Positions 44,770 through 54,420 are shown, counted from the first letter of the stretch. The stretch is 64,000 nucleotides of DNA from Pseudomonas fluorescens (GCF_902498185.1 NZ_CABVIX010000002.1:1-64000); one strand, 5' to 3'. Program-made: numbers and translations. The notes: generated from the letters alone by a model not told the origin.

Positions 44770-44797
44770 CCCTGTCGCAGGCTTGCCCGCGACAGGG
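44770..44797. repeat. REP-like palindrome between lipoprotein gene and katE
   Basis: CCCTGTCGC-AGGCTTGCCC-GCGACAGGG: a nine-base stem with an inner GGC/GCC pair around TT. It shares the GGCTTGCC core with the element at 40863-40896 and again lies between convergent genes. Confidence 0.65.
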
Positions 44798-44806
44798 CCA
44801 TCGGCC

Positions 44807-46951
44807 TTACGCCGGAATTGCCTCTGCCGCAGCCTCCCGATCCCAGACCCGGTGCTGTTCCACAGCCTTGATAAAGGCAGCAACCGTGGTCTTGTCATCG
44901 CCCAGCAACAAGCCTTTATCGGCTACAAGTCCCACCCTGTCGAGCAACGGCTTGGCCGCCGCATCCAACGCCATCGGCTTGAGATGCTTGTAGGCCTCAA
45001 GCAGGAAATGGATCGCCAGCCCGCTCTTGCTCACAGCTTCCAGCGCCTGCGCCCCCGCGGGCACCAGCACTCCATCGAACATCACCGACGGCATGCCTTC
45101 CATCGAGGCATCGACTTTCAGCGCTTGGCCGTCAGCCGTTTTTACAGGCGCCGAGGTCGGGCCGAGCAAGAGGGGCTGTGCACGCTCGGCTTCCATTGCC
45201 TTGACCAGCCGATCGACGCTGGCGCCATCTACGCCATCAGCCACCAATATGGCGATCTTGCGTCCGCTGATGCCGATGGTGCCAGGATGGTTCATCTGGC
45301 TCAGGGCAGGTGACTTGGTCAGTTTCAGCGTTGGTACCTGCACCGTGCCGCTGGTGGGCGCGGGCAGGCCGAGCTTCGCCGCTACCCCGGCCGCCAGGGT
45401 CAGGTCGATATTGGCCAGGATCTCGTTCACCTCACGCACACGGATGTGCTCACGCTCTACCTTGCCCAGCTCGAAGCTGTAGGCATTGATGATGTGTTGC
45501 TGCTCGTTGGGGCTCATGCTCTGGAAGAACAGCCGGGCCTGGGAGAAGTGATCGGAGAACGATTCGCTGCGTTCGCGGATCTTGTGCGCATCGACACGCT
45601 CCTGGTACGTCTCGAAGCCGCCGTCCTGCGGGCCGGCCGGGGTCTCCTTCGGCCAGCCGCCATCGATCGAGTTCGGCTCGTAGGAGGTACGCCCCAAGTC
45701 TATGCGCTGGCGGTGCATGCCATCGCGCTGACCATTATGATTGGGCGCCAGCGGGCGATTGATCGGGATCTCGTGGAAGTTCGGGCCGCCCAGACGGCTG
45801 ATCTGTGTATCGGTATACGAAAACAGCCGACCCTGCAGCAGCGGGTCGTTGGTAAAGTCGATGCCCGGTACGATATGGCCAGGGCAGAATGCGATCTGCT
45901 CGACCTCGGCGAAGAAGTTGTCCGGGTTGCGGTTGAGTACCATCTTGCCGAGCGGTGTTACCGGCACCAGTTCTTCCGGGATGATCTTGGTCGGATCGAG
46001 GAGGTCGAAATCGAACTTGTGTTCGTCAGCCTCTGGCACGATCTGCACGCCAAGTTCCCACTCTGGGTAGTGACCGGTCTCGATCGCTTCCCACAGGTCA
46101 CGGCGATGATAGTCGGTGTCCTTGCCTGCCAGCTTCTGCGCCTCGTCCCACAATACAGAGTGCACGCCCTGCTTGGGCTTCCAGTGGAACTTGACGAACG
46201 TTGCCACGCCTTGGGCATTGATCAGGCGGAAGGTATGCACGCCGAAGCCTTCCATCATCCGCAGGCTGCGCGGGATGGCCCTGTCGGACATCGCCCAGAT
46301 GACCATGTGCGCCGACTCCGGCACCAGCGAGACGAAGTCCCAGAAGGTGTCATGAGCCGAGCCACCGGTCGGTATCTCGTTGTGTGGCTCGGGTTTGACC
46401 GCATGGACGAAATCGGGAAACTTGATTGCGTCCTGGATGAAGAACACCGGCATATTGTTGCCGACCAGGTCAAAAATACCTTCGTCGGTATAGAACTTGG
46501 TAGCAAAACCGCGCACATCGCGCACGGTATCACCTGAACCGCGCGGGCCTTGAACGGTGGAGAAACGCACGAATACCGGAGTGATCTTTTCCGGATCCTG
46601 AAGGAAACCGGCTTTGGTCAGTTCGGCATGATTACCGTAGCTCTGGAAAAAGCCGTGGGCACCGGTACCGCGGGCATGAACGATGCGCTCAGGGATGCGC
46701 TCATGGTCGAAGTGGGTGATCTTCTCGCGCATGATGAAGTCTTCGAGCAGCGACGGACCGCGCGCGCCAGCCTTCAAGGTGTTCTGGTTGTCGGAAATCT
46801 TGACGCCCTGATTGGTGCGCAGAGCCTCGCCCGTGGCGTCGCTGCGTACGTCCTCCAGGCTTTGCAGCTTGGCATTGACGTTGGCACGGTCCGGTGTCTG
46901 AGTTCCCGCAAGTTCGCTTTGCTTCGGCGCGTCGGTCTTGTTGCTGGGCAT
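44807..46951 (-). CDS. katE: Large-subunit catalase HPII
   Basis: A 714-residue clade II catalase. Catalytic His is in [14 protein letters not shown] and Asn in [14 protein letters not shown]; the proximal heme-ligand Tyr is in [15 protein letters not shown]. The C-terminal 160 residues form the class-I-glutamine-amidotransferase-like domain found only in large catalases ([17 protein letters not shown]). Length is close to E. coli KatE (about 750), with a shorter N-terminal arm. It decomposes hydrogen peroxide in stationary phase. Confidence 0.95.
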   Translation of the reverse strand: MPSNKTDAPKQSELAGTQTPDRANVNAKLQSLEDVRSDATGEALRTNQGVKISDNQNTLKAGARGPSLLEDFIMREKITHFDHERIPERIVHARGTGAHGFFQSYGNHAELTKAGFLQDPEKITPVFVRFSTVQGPRGSGDTVRDVRGFATKFYTDEGIFDLVGNNMPVFFIQDAIKFPDFVHAVKPEPHNEIPTGGSAHDTFWDFVSLVPESAHMVIWAMSDRAIPRSLRMMEGFGVHTFRLINAQGVATFVKFHWKPKQGVHSVLWDEAQKLAGKDTDYHRRDLWEAIETGHYPEWELGVQIVPEADEHKFDFDLLDPTKIIPEELVPVTPLGKMVLNRNPDNFFAEVEQIAFCPGHIVPGIDFTNDPLLQGRLFSYTDTQISRLGGPNFHEIPINRPLAPNHNGQRDGMHRQRIDLGRTSYEPNSIDGGWPKETPAGPQDGGFETYQERVDAHKIRERSESFSDHFSQARLFFQSMSPNEQQHIINAYSFELGKVEREHIRVREVNEILANIDLTLAAGVAAKLGLPAPTSGTVQVPTLKLTKSPALSQMNHPGTIGISGRKIAILVADGVDGASVDRLVKAMEAERAQPLLLGPTSAPVKTADGQALKVDASMEGMPSVMFDGVLVPAGAQALEAVSKSGLAIHFLLEAYKHLKPMALDAAAKPLLDRVGLVADKGLLLGDDKTTVAAFIKAVEQHRVWDREAAAEAIPA

Positions 46952-47173
46952 GTCCGAGTCTCCTCATCAATCATCAGGGCGCCCGTTCAGGGCTTGTCCT
47001 GTTAGTGACTGGAGACCGCCTCCAAGCGTTCAATCCGAGTTGCCAGCTGTCGCGTTATGCCCGTTGCATTGGATGATTACGAAATAAATGCTAAGAACTG
47101 CGATTCGAAAAGGCTAAAATGCCGGCCCGGCTAACCGCTGACCCTAATTCATGCGCCCCACAAGGTTCGCTAA

Positions 47174-48181
47174 GTGATCGAGTTTCAAAACGTCCATAAG
47201 ACCTACCGCGTCGCCGGTAGGGATATCCCCGCCCTGCACCCGACCAGCCTGACCGTCGAAAACGGCCAGGTGTTCGGCCTGATCGGCCATTCCGGCGCAG
47301 GCAAAAGTACCCTGCTGCGCCTGATCAACCGACTCGAAGCGCCGAGCGGCGGCAAGATCATCGTCGATGGCGAGGATGTCACCGCATTCAATGCCAATGA
47401 TCTGCGCGCCTTCCGCCAGCAGGTCGGGATGATCTTCCAGCACTTCAATCTGCTGGCGTCCAAGACCGTCGCCGACAACGTGGCCTTGCCGCTGATCCTG
47501 GCCGCCGAGTTGTCGCGTGGCGAGATCGACCGGCGCGTCGACGAGCTGCTGGCCCGTGTCGGCCTCGCCGAGCATGCCAGAAAGTACCCGGCGCAGCTGT
47601 CCGGCGGCCAGAAGCAGCGCGTCGGTATCGCCCGCGCTCTGGCCACGCGGCCGAAGATCCTGCTGTGCGACGAGGCTACCAGCGCCCTCGACCCGCAGAC
47701 CACCGCCTCGGTGCTGCAGCTGCTGGCCGAGATCAACCGCGAACTGAAGCTGACCATCGTTCTGATCACCCACGAAATGGATGTGATCCGCCGGGTCTGC
47801 GACCGCGTGGCCGTGATGGATGCGGGCCGGATCGTCGAGCAGGGTCCGGTGGCCGATGTGTTCCTGCACCCGCAGCACCCCACCACCAAACGCTTTGTCC
47901 AGGAAGACGAGCAGGTCGATGAAGCCGAGCAACGCGACGACTTCGCCCACGTGCCAGGACGCATCGTGCGTCTGACCTTCCAGGGTGACGCCACCTACGC
48001 GCCGCTACTGGGCACCGTGGCCCGTGAAACCGGTGTGGACTACAGCATCCTGGCCGGGCGTATCGACCGCATCAAGGACACCCCCTATGGGCAATTGACC
48101 CTGGCCGTCACCGGCGGCGACATGGACGCGGCGTTCGCGCGCTTCTCTGCAGCTGATGTTCATATGGAGGTATTGCGTTGA
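47174..48181 (+). CDS. metN: Methionine ABC transporter ATPase MetN
   Basis: A 335-residue ABC ATPase with Walker [10 protein letters not shown], signature [16 protein letters not shown] and Walker [14 protein letters not shown]. Its C-terminal 80 residues are a NIL domain, which binds methionine and inhibits transport when the cell has enough. Start is GTG at 47174. A TAAAAT (-10-like) lies about 60 bases upstream. It overlaps metI by four bases. Confidence 0.93.
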   Translation: MIEFQNVHKTYRVAGRDIPALHPTSLTVENGQVFGLIGHSGAGKSTLLRLINRLEAPSGGKIIVDGEDVTAFNANDLRAFRQQVGMIFQHFNLLASKTVADNVALPLILAAELSRGEIDRRVDELLARVGLAEHARKYPAQLSGGQKQRVGIARALATRPKILLCDEATSALDPQTTASVLQLLAEINRELKLTIVLITHEMDVIRRVCDRVAVMDAGRIVEQGPVADVFLHPQHPTTKRFVQEDEQVDEAEQRDDFAHVPGRIVRLTFQGDATYAPLLGTVARETGVDYSILAGRIDRIKDTPYGQLTLAVTGGDMDAAFARFSAADVHMEVLR

Positions 48182-48852
48182 TGGACGTCCTTGGTTTCTT
48201 TGCCAACGTCGACTGGGCCGAAATCTGGCTCGCCACCGTCGACACCATGATCATGCTGTTCGGCTCGCTGTTCTTCACCGTACTGCTGGGCTTGCCGCTG
48301 GGCGTGCTGCTGTTCCTGTGCGGGCCGCGGCAGATGTTCGAGCAGAAAGGCGTCTATGCGCTGCTGTCGCTGGTGGTGAATATCCTGCGCTCGCTGCCGT
48401 TCATCATCCTGCTGATCGTGATGATCCCGTTCACGGTGCTGATCACCGGCACCTCGCTGGGCGTCGCAGGCGCTATTCCGCCGCTGGTAGTCGGTGCCAC
48501 GCCGTTCTTTGCCCGCCTGGTGGAAACCGCGCTGCGCGAAGTGGACCGCGGGATCATCGAGGCGACCCAGTCGATGGGCGCCACCACTCGCCAGATCATC
48601 ACGAATGCGCTGTTGCCAGAGGCTCGTCCGGGCATTTTCGCAGCCATTACTGTCACGGCAATCACTCTGGTGTCCTATACCGCGATGGCCGGTGTGGTGG
48701 GCGCGGGTGGCCTGGGCGACCTGGCGATCCGCTTTGGCTATCAGCGTTTCCAGACCGACGTGATGGTGGTTACCGTGGTGCTGCTGCTGATCCTGGTTCA
48801 AGTGCTGCAAAGCGTCGGCGACAAACTGGTCGTTCACTTTTCCCGTAAATAA
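48178..48852 (+). CDS. metI: Methionine ABC transporter permease MetI
   Basis: A 224-residue permease with five hydrophobic helices. The coupling loop [21 protein letters not shown] is the EAA-type motif that contacts MetN. TTG start at 48178 overlapping the metN stop (ATTGCGTTGATG region); an ATG at 48181 is equally possible. Second gene of metNIQ. Confidence 0.92.
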   Translation: MMDVLGFFANVDWAEIWLATVDTMIMLFGSLFFTVLLGLPLGVLLFLCGPRQMFEQKGVYALLSLVVNILRSLPFIILLIVMIPFTVLITGTSLGVAGAIPPLVVGATPFFARLVETALREVDRGIIEATQSMGATTRQIITNALLPEARPGIFAAITVTAITLVSYTAMAGVVGAGGLGDLAIRFGYQRFQTDVMVVTVVLLLILVQVLQSVGDKLVVHFSRK

Positions 48853-48890
48853 CCCGATGGGGTCGGCATGGCCCTCACAAGGAGTGATTC

Positions 48891-49661
48891 ATGAAAAAAC
48901 TGCTTGCTGTCGTCGCCGCAGTCGCGGCCTTCTCGGCCAATGCCGAGTCCTTGACCGTCGCTGCCACCCCGGTACCGCACGCCGAAATCCTCAAGTTCGT
49001 CCAGCCGCAACTGGCCAAGGAGGGCGTGGAGCTGAAGGTCAAGGAGTTCACCGACTACATCCAGCCGAACGTGCAGGTTGCCGAGAAACGCCTGGATGCC
49101 AACTTCTTCCAGCACCAGCCGTACCTGGATGAGTTCAACAAGGCCAAGGGTACTTCGCTGGTGAGCGTGGCCGGTGTGCACCTGGAGCCGCTGGGTGCCT
49201 ACTCGAGCAAGATCAAGACGCTCGCCGAGCTGCCGTCCGGCGCCACCGTGGTCATCCCCAACGACGCCACCAACGGTGGCCGTGCCCTGCTGCTGCTGAA
49301 TAAGGCGGGCGTGATCAGGCTCAAGGACGGCGGCAATATCCTGTCGACCGTCAAGGACATTGCCGAGAACAGCAAGAACCTCAAGTTCCGCGAGCTCGAA
49401 GCCGCCACCATCCCGCGCGTGCTGACCCAGGTCGACCTGGCGCTGATCAACACCAACTATGCGCTGGAAGCCAAGCTCAACCCCGAGAAGGACGCCCTGG
49501 TCATCGAAGGCAGCGACTCGCCTTACGTGAACATCCTGGTTGCCCGTCCAGACAACAAGGACTCGGATGCCATGAAGAAGCTCGCTGCAGCATTGCATTC
49601 CCCCGAGGTGAAGCAGTTCATCAACGAGAAGTACAAAGGCGCGGTGATTCCGGCGTTCTGA
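48891..49661 (+). CDS. metQ: Methionine-binding protein MetQ (NlpA family)
   Basis: A 256-residue NlpA-family substrate-binding protein: VAATPVPHAEILKFVQPQLA and GVELKVKEFTDYIQPNVQVAE are typical. The signal peptide ends SANAES with no lipobox cysteine, so unlike E. coli MetQ it should be a soluble periplasmic protein. An SD (aaggag) precedes the ATG. It delivers D/L-methionine to MetNI. Confidence 0.92.
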   Translation: MKKLLAVVAAVAAFSANAESLTVAATPVPHAEILKFVQPQLAKEGVELKVKEFTDYIQPNVQVAEKRLDANFFQHQPYLDEFNKAKGTSLVSVAGVHLEPLGAYSSKIKTLAELPSGATVVIPNDATNGGRALLLLNKAGVIRLKDGGNILSTVKDIAENSKNLKFRELEAATIPRVLTQVDLALINTNYALEAKLNPEKDALVIEGSDSPYVNILVARPDNKDSDAMKKLAAALHSPEVKQFINEKYKGAVIPAF

Positions 49662-49685
49662 TTCATCCCGGCATTTAGCGTGGGT

Positions 49686-50321
49686 CTATTCCTTCTGCAC
49701 CAGCTTCGGCAACTGCGCCACCATTTTCTGGTTGTTGAACGGGGCTCGAATGAACCCACGCTGCCGCCCATCCGGCCCCACGATGGCCAGGTTCCCGCTG
49801 TGATCCACCGTGTACCCCGGCTTGCTGGTGTCGGCCGGGATGAATGGAATACTCACGCCGTTGGCCAGCTTCTGGGTGCTGTCAATCGAGCCAGTCAGCC
49901 CGCGAAAATCCTTGTCGAAATACCCCAGGTACTGCCTCAGCTGCTCCGGCGTATCGCGGTCCGGATCGACACTCACCAACACGACCTGCAACCGGTCCAC
50001 GGCCTCCTTGGGCAGCTCGCTCTTCACCTGGCGCAACTGGGCCAGGGTGGTGGGGCAGATGTCCGGGCAGTAGGTGTAGCCAAAAAATAGCAGTGACCAT
50101 TTGCCCTTGAGTTCGTCGAGCGCCACCGGTTGGCCTTTCTCATCGGTCATCTGCACGGCGGGGACCGTGCGGCTCTGGGGCAGCAGGATGATACCGGCAT
50201 CGATGAGCTCGGCCGGATTGCCCTCGCTGCGGCCGGTGAGCACCTTGTTGACGGTAAGGCCCATGATCAGCGTGACCAGGGCAACGAGGATGAATACGGT
50301 TTTCTGGGTTCGGGTCATCAT
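49686..50321 (-). CDS. SCO1/SenC-family copper chaperone
   Basis: A 211-residue membrane-anchored thioredoxin-fold protein. One N-terminal TM (TVFILVALVTLIMGLTVNKV), the copper-binding CxxxC in GYTYCPDICPTTL and the conserved His in the GYTVDHSGNLAIV region identify SCO1. It assembles the CuA centre of the caa3 oxidase encoded upstream. The ATG at 50321 (or the adjacent 50318) has no SD, consistent with former coupling to a lost upstream ctaB. Longer readings are antisense-like ctaA sequence. Confidence 0.9.
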   Translation of the reverse strand: MMTRTQKTVFILVALVTLIMGLTVNKVLTGRSEGNPAELIDAGIILLPQSRTVPAVQMTDEKGQPVALDELKGKWSLLFFGYTYCPDICPTTLAQLRQVKSELPKEAVDRLQVVLVSVDPDRDTPEQLRQYLGYFDKDFRGLTGSIDSTQKLANGVSIPFIPADTSKPGYTVDHSGNLAIVGPDGRQRGFIRAPFNNQKMVAQLPKLVQKE

Positions 50322-50333
50322 AGTCTGGCAGCA

Positions 50334-50378
50334 GTAGTGGTCGGTAGGCGGCTGGCTGTCACGGTACATCACCCAGCC
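50334..50378 (-). pseudogene. Possible C-terminal remnant of ctaB (heme O synthase)
   Basis: In the frame of the SCO1 gene, just upstream of its start, the sequence reads GWVMYRDSQP (50349-50378) and then DHY (50334-50342). Both resemble pieces of the C-terminus of Pseudomonas CyoE/CtaB (W-x-YRDS-x-P and DHYLL, recalled from the family). In relatives a full ctaB of about 295 codons lies here between ctaA and sco1. The similarity is short, so this is tentative. Confidence 0.35.
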
Positions 50379-51420
50379 CGGGTGCGGCAGGGTTATTGCC
50401 AAGCGCCGCCACGCGAGAGCCTTGGCCAAGCCGTACCTTGTCGGCCACTCGGATGCGGTGGTTGACCAGCACCATTCCCAGCAGCAAGGCCGCGCCACCG
50501 GCGTTGTGCGCCACCGCCACCGCGAGCGGCAGGTGAAACAGCACATTGCTGATGCCCAGTCCCAGCTGCACCGCCAGGCCCAGCAGCACCAGGCGCGATA
50601 GCCCATATAGACCATGGCGGTAGAGCCTGTAGCTCAGCAACAGCAGCACGCCGGTGACCAGCACCGCGCCCAGGCGATGGCTGATGTGAATGGCCGTGCG
50701 CGCATCGCTGTCCAGCTGGCCACCCAGGTAGTTGGGGCCGATGTGCTGGGTGAGGTGAAACCCATTGGTGAAATCCGCTGCCGGCCACCACTCGCCATGG
50801 CAGGTGGGCAGGTCGATGCAGGCCACGGCCGCATAGTTGGCGCTGACCCACCCGCCCAGCGCGATCTGTCCGATCACCATCAGCAGGGCCAGGGCCGCGA
50901 GGCGCCGCACGCTCAGGGGTAGCCGGGGCAGCGGAGCAAACGCCCCTGACAGACGCAGGCTCAGCAAGAACAGCAGGCTCAAGGTCATGAACCCGCCCAG
51001 CAGATGCGCAGTCACTACCTGCGGCCAAAGCTTGAGCGTTACCGTCCACATGCCGAACGCCGCCTGCGCCAGCACCACGCCCAGCAACAGCAGCGGCAAG
51101 CGGCACGGCTGGCCGCTCTCGGCACGCCGGCGCACGGCTTGCGCCGCCAGCGCGGCGATGACCAGCGCGAGGGTGCCTGCAAAGTAGCGGTGGGTCATCT
51201 CCGCCCAGCCTTTGTGCGCCTCTACCGGGGCATCGGGAAAATGCAGCTCGGCATGCGCAAGCTGGGCTTGGGTCTTGGGCACGCTGATGAAGCCGTAGCA
51301 CCCCGGCCAGTCGGGGCAGCCGAGCCCGGCGTGCGTCAGGCGGGTATAGGCCCCGAGCAGTACGACAAGCAGTGCCAGCAGGGTAGCGAACACGGCAAGG
51401 CGGAAACCGGGTCTGGCCAT
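50359..51420 (-). CDS. ctaA: Heme A synthase CtaA
   Basis: A 353-residue membrane protein with about eight helices in two repeats. Typical elements are GAYTRLTHAGLGCPDWPGCYG (with the disulfide-type cysteines), MTHRYFAGTLAL, IDLPTCHGEWWP and ISHRLGAVLV, supplying heme-ligand histidines. It converts heme O to heme A for the caa3 oxidase. The last about 10 residues (PAAPGLGDVP) read out of frame through the presumed ctaB remnant, so the C-terminus may be altered. Confidence 0.9.
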   Translation of the reverse strand: MARPGFRLAVFATLLALLVVLLGAYTRLTHAGLGCPDWPGCYGFISVPKTQAQLAHAELHFPDAPVEAHKGWAEMTHRYFAGTLALVIAALAAQAVRRRAESGQPCRLPLLLLGVVLAQAAFGMWTVTLKLWPQVVTAHLLGGFMTLSLLFLLSLRLSGAFAPLPRLPLSVRRLAALALLMVIGQIALGGWVSANYAAVACIDLPTCHGEWWPAADFTNGFHLTQHIGPNYLGGQLDSDARTAIHISHRLGAVLVTGVLLLLSYRLYRHGLYGLSRLVLLGLAVQLGLGISNVLFHLPLAVAVAHNAGGAALLLGMVLVNHRIRVADKVRLGQGSRVAALGNNPAAPGLGDVP

Positions 51421-51429
51421 GGTGGGCTC

Positions 51430-52014
51430 CTAGCCGATATTGGACAGCTTGAGCAGGTGGCGCAGGTCGCCGAGTACATGCTTGCCGTTGACCCTGGCGT
51501 CATACCGCAGCACCAGGTTGCCGTGGGGGTCGACGATCCATAGCTGCGGACCCGGCTGGCTGACGCGCCGGCTGTAACGCGCGAGATCCAGCGGATAGCG
51601 CTGCAACTGCGGGTACTCCTGGGCAAGCAGTGCCTGGTAGTCGGACGGCAATGGCTGCGCAGCCGCGAGGGCATGGCTGGCGCGGCTGGCGTCACGCCCC
51701 AGGCCGATCTGGATCTGCCGCGCCAGGTACACCAGCTGCCGGCAGTCCTGATCGCACTCGGCAGGGGCACTGACCAGCAGCTGCCAGCGCTGCTCGCCGG
51801 CATCCACGCCAAGATCACTGCGGCTCACGCCGTCACCGATCATCTGCCCGTGGTAGCTGCGGCTGTCCGGCACCCAGAACTGCATCCGGTACATGCTGGT
51901 GGCCAGGATCATGGGGCCCAGCACCACCAACAGGATAAGGATCAGCTGCAGGCGCCCCCGGGCCTGCGACCTGGTTTTTTCACGCGTGTCGGGTGGACTT
52001 GTGGCCGCTGCCAT
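51430..52014 (-). CDS. Conserved membrane protein in cox cluster (SCO/thioredoxin-like)
   Basis: A 194-residue protein with a single TM near residues 20-42 (LQLILILLVVLGPMILATSMY) and a periplasmic domain ending in a thioredoxin-fold-like PQLWIVDPHGNLVLRYDARVNG. The only cysteines are in AECDQDCRQ, spaced CxxxC, reminiscent of SCO copper sites. It lies between ctaA and SURF1 and overlaps SURF1 by 35 bases. Role in oxidase assembly is inferred from context. Confidence 0.75.
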   Translation of the reverse strand: MAAATSPPDTREKTRSQARGRLQLILILLVVLGPMILATSMYRMQFWVPDSRSYHGQMIGDGVSRSDLGVDAGEQRWQLLVSAPAECDQDCRQLVYLARQIQIGLGRDASRASHALAAAQPLPSDYQALLAQEYPQLQRYPLDLARYSRRVSQPGPQLWIVDPHGNLVLRYDARVNGKHVLGDLRHLLKLSNIG

Positions 52015-52720
52015 GAGGGCGCTCCTTGTGGTTGTGCCAGCCAAAATAGAGGTAGAGCAGTACCAACGCCGCAGCCAGGGCGAACCACTGCACCGCATAG
52101 CCCAGGTGCTTTTCCGGGCCCATGGCGACGATTGGCCAGTCCAGTCGGTAGCTGGCGGGGCCGGGTTCCAGGCGCAGTTCGTGGGCAAAGCCCTCGCGTT
52201 GCAGCTGTGGCCACAGCTGGCGGGCGTCGATGGCGGTCAGCAAATGCGGCCAGCGGCCACCAACCGGATCGGCGCGCAGCTGGAATGCGCTGCCCGGGGC
52301 CACGTAGATCCAGGCGTTCAGCGCAAGGCTGTGCGCTGGTGTATCGATCGCCACCGGCACACGACGGTCAGGCCAGGGCAGCCAGCCACGGTTGATCAGC
52401 AGCCACAATCCGCTGGCCTGGTCCTGGAATGGCTGCAGCAGCTCGACACCCACCTGGCCATCACGCAGGCGGTTGTCCAACAACAGGCTGTGCCCGCCAT
52501 CGAAGGTACCCTCCAGGTGAACCCGGCGATACGCCACGTCAGACGCTGCAGACAGCTGTCCAACAGACACCGGCGCTTCGATTTGCCGCTCGGCCTGCAT
52601 CGCCAGCAGCTCGCGTTTCTGCTCGGCCCGCCCGAGTTGCCAGCAGCCGAGGCCAATCAGCCCGGGCAGCAGCAGCGCCACCACCAGGCTCGGCACCAGG
52701 CCCGGTCGAAAGGGCCTCAT
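51980..52720 (-). CDS. SURF1-family cytochrome oxidase assembly protein
   Basis: A 246-residue SURF1 protein. It has an N-terminal TM (VPSLVVALLLPGLIGLGCWQLGRAEQK with the family GxWQL motif), a central domain with LLDNRLRDGQVGVELLQPF and LLINRGWLPW, and a C-terminal TM with YAVQWFALAAALVLLYLYFGW. SURF1 aids heme a insertion in subunit I. The ATG at 52720 gives the standard N-terminus. Confidence 0.88.
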   Translation of the reverse strand: MRPFRPGLVPSLVVALLLPGLIGLGCWQLGRAEQKRELLAMQAERQIEAPVSVGQLSAASDVAYRRVHLEGTFDGGHSLLLDNRLRDGQVGVELLQPFQDQASGLWLLINRGWLPWPDRRVPVAIDTPAHSLALNAWIYVAPGSAFQLRADPVGGRWPHLLTAIDARQLWPQLQREGFAHELRLEPGPASYRLDWPIVAMGPEKHLGYAVQWFALAAALVLLYLYFGWHNHKERPHGSGHKSTRHA

Positions 52721-52771
52721 CGAGGCCCCGCTATACTGACAGTCATCACCGTGTCCCCCTGGAGCCGCGCC

Positions 52772-52975
52772 ATGCTCAAAGCCGCGATTGTCCTGCTGCT
52801 GCTGGCCACCATCGCCAGCCTGTTCAGTGGCCTGGTGTTTCTGGTCAAGGACGACGGCAATTCCACCCGCCTGCTCAAGGCCTTGACCGTACGCGTGACC
52901 TTGGCTGCGCTGACCTTGGCGCTCATCACCTGGGGCCTCTACAGTGGACAGCTGGTGTCCCACGCGCCCTTCTGA
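52772..52975 (+). CDS. DUF2909 twin-transmembrane protein
   Basis: A 67-residue protein with two hydrophobic helices (IVLLLLATIASLFSGLVFLV and VTLAALTLALITWGLY) joined by KDDGNSTRLLKALTVR. This is the twin-TM DUF2909 family always found in cox clusters. It is the only plus-strand gene within the cluster, divergent from SURF1 and convergent with subunit III (stop codons about 7 bases apart). An SD-like ctggag lies ahead of the ATG. Confidence 0.83.
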   Translation: MLKAAIVLLLLATIASLFSGLVFLVKDDGNSTRLLKALTVRVTLAALTLALITWGLYSGQLVSHAPF

Positions 52976-52981
52976 AGCGGA

Positions 52982-53869
52982 CTACAGTACGTAGACGAAA
53001 ATGAACAAGCCGACCCAGACCACATCGACGAAGTGCCAGTACCAGCTGGCTGCCTCGAAGCCGAAGTGTTTCTCGGGACTGAAGTGCCCACGCAGAATAC
53101 GCACCAGCATCACGCTGAGGATCAGCGTGCCCATGGTCACGTGGGCACCGTGGAAACCCGTAAGCATGAAGAAGGTCGCCCCATAGATCCCCGACCCTAG
53201 CGTCAGCCCCAATTCGTTGTAGGCCTCGTGGTACTCGTACGCCTGCAACAGCAAGAACAGCAGGCCAAGCAGGATGGTCACGCCGAGCCACAGTTTCAGC
53301 GGGCCGCGATGATCCTTGCGCAAGGCGTGGTGGGCAATGGTGATGGTCACGCTGGAGCTGACCAGCAAAATGGTGTTGATCAGCGGCAAGTGCCACGGGT
53401 CGATCACCTCACGGGGCGGCGGGAAGAGCTTCGGATCAGGCGTATGCAGCAGCGGCCAGGCGAACTCGAAGCTCGGCCAGAGCATGTGCGATACACCCTT
53501 GTGGCCTTCGCCCCCGAGCCAGGGGCCAGCCAGCACCCGCACATAGAACAGCACCCCAAAGAAGGCGAAGAAGAACATCACCTCCGAAAAGATGAACCAC
53601 GACATGCCCCAGCGGAACGAGCGATCGAGCTGCGCGCTGTAGAGTCCGGCGTGGCTCTCCTTGACCACCGCGCCGAACCAACCGAACAGCATGTAGGCCA
53701 GGCACAGCGCACCTGCGAAAAAGATCCACGGCCCGTGGGACTGTTCATGACCGGCCTTGAGATCGTTGAACCAGGTCCCAAGGCCGAACACGGTGATCAA
53801 CAGGCCCAGCGTGGCGATGATCGGCCACTTGCTCTGTGCCGGAACGTAGTACCGCTCGTGACTTGCCAT
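52982..53869 (-). CDS. ctaE: Cytochrome c oxidase subunit III
   Basis: A 295-residue membrane protein with seven helices. Family segments: WGMSWFIFSEVMFFFAFFGVLFY, LINTILLVSSSVTITIAHHAL, FFMLTGFHGAHVTMGT and the C-terminal WYWHFVDVVWVGLFIFVYVL. It stabilises subunit I of the caa3 oxidase. Starts 11 bases after ctaG. Confidence 0.95.
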   Translation of the reverse strand: MASHERYYVPAQSKWPIIATLGLLITVFGLGTWFNDLKAGHEQSHGPWIFFAGALCLAYMLFGWFGAVVKESHAGLYSAQLDRSFRWGMSWFIFSEVMFFFAFFGVLFYVRVLAGPWLGGEGHKGVSHMLWPSFEFAWPLLHTPDPKLFPPPREVIDPWHLPLINTILLVSSSVTITIAHHALRKDHRGPLKLWLGVTILLGLLFLLLQAYEYHEAYNELGLTLGSGIYGATFFMLTGFHGAHVTMGTLILSVMLVRILRGHFSPEKHFGFEAASWYWHFVDVVWVGLFIFVYVL

Positions 53870-53880
53870 TGCTGTTCTCC

Positions 53881-54420
53881 TTATCGCGCCGCCGCAGGCG
53901 TGCGTGCGGTGATATCGAACAAGGTGTAGGCCAGGGTCAGGTGCTTCACGCTGCCGGGCAGGTCGCGATCGACGATGAAACGCACCGGCATCTCGATGCG
54001 CTCACCGGGCTGCAACACCTGTTGGCCAAAGCAGAAGCATTCGGTCTTGTGGAAATACGCCGCGGCCTCGGCTGGTGTGATGCTGGGGATAGCCTGGGCG
54101 GTCATCGGCCGGTCTGTCGGGTTGCGGGCGACGAATATCATCTGGTTCACCGCGCCCGGATTGACCTCCAACTGGTCGGCCGTGGAATGAAACTCCCAGA
54201 CCATGTCACGCGCAGTGGTCGACATGAACTGCACCCGCACGGTCCGCGAGGGGTCGCTGACCTGGCTGCCCTCGTACTGCCCGCCTGTCTTGCCATTGAT
54301 TCCGAAGGCCCGGCACATCACGTCGTAGATCGGCACCAGGGCAAAGCCGAAGGCAAACATCGCCACGCTCAGCAAGCCGAGGCGAAGCACCAGGCGGCGC
54401 AGCGGAGCCCTGTCGTTCAT
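53881..54420 (-). CDS. ctaG: Cytochrome oxidase assembly protein CtaG/Cox11
   Basis: A 179-residue protein with one N-terminal TM (LGLLSVAMFAFGFALVPIY) and a periplasmic immunoglobulin-like domain carrying the copper-binding ECFCF motif and CRAFG near the membrane. It delivers copper to the CuB site of subunit I. Its start lies one base from the end of ctaD. Confidence 0.93.
   Translation of the reverse strand: MNDRAPLRRLVLRLGLLSVAMFAFGFALVPIYDVMCRAFGINGKTGGQYEGSQVSDPSRTVRVQFMSTTARDMVWEFHSTADQLEVNPGAVNQMIFVARNPTDRPMTAQAIPSITPAEAAAYFHKTECFCFGQQVLQPGERIEMPVRFIVDRDLPGSVKHLTLAYTLFDITARTPAAAR

Noticed and set aside
46952..47173. SAM riboswitch or S-box before metNIQ
   Set aside because: No conserved riboswitch structure visible; only a plausible -10 (TAAAAT).
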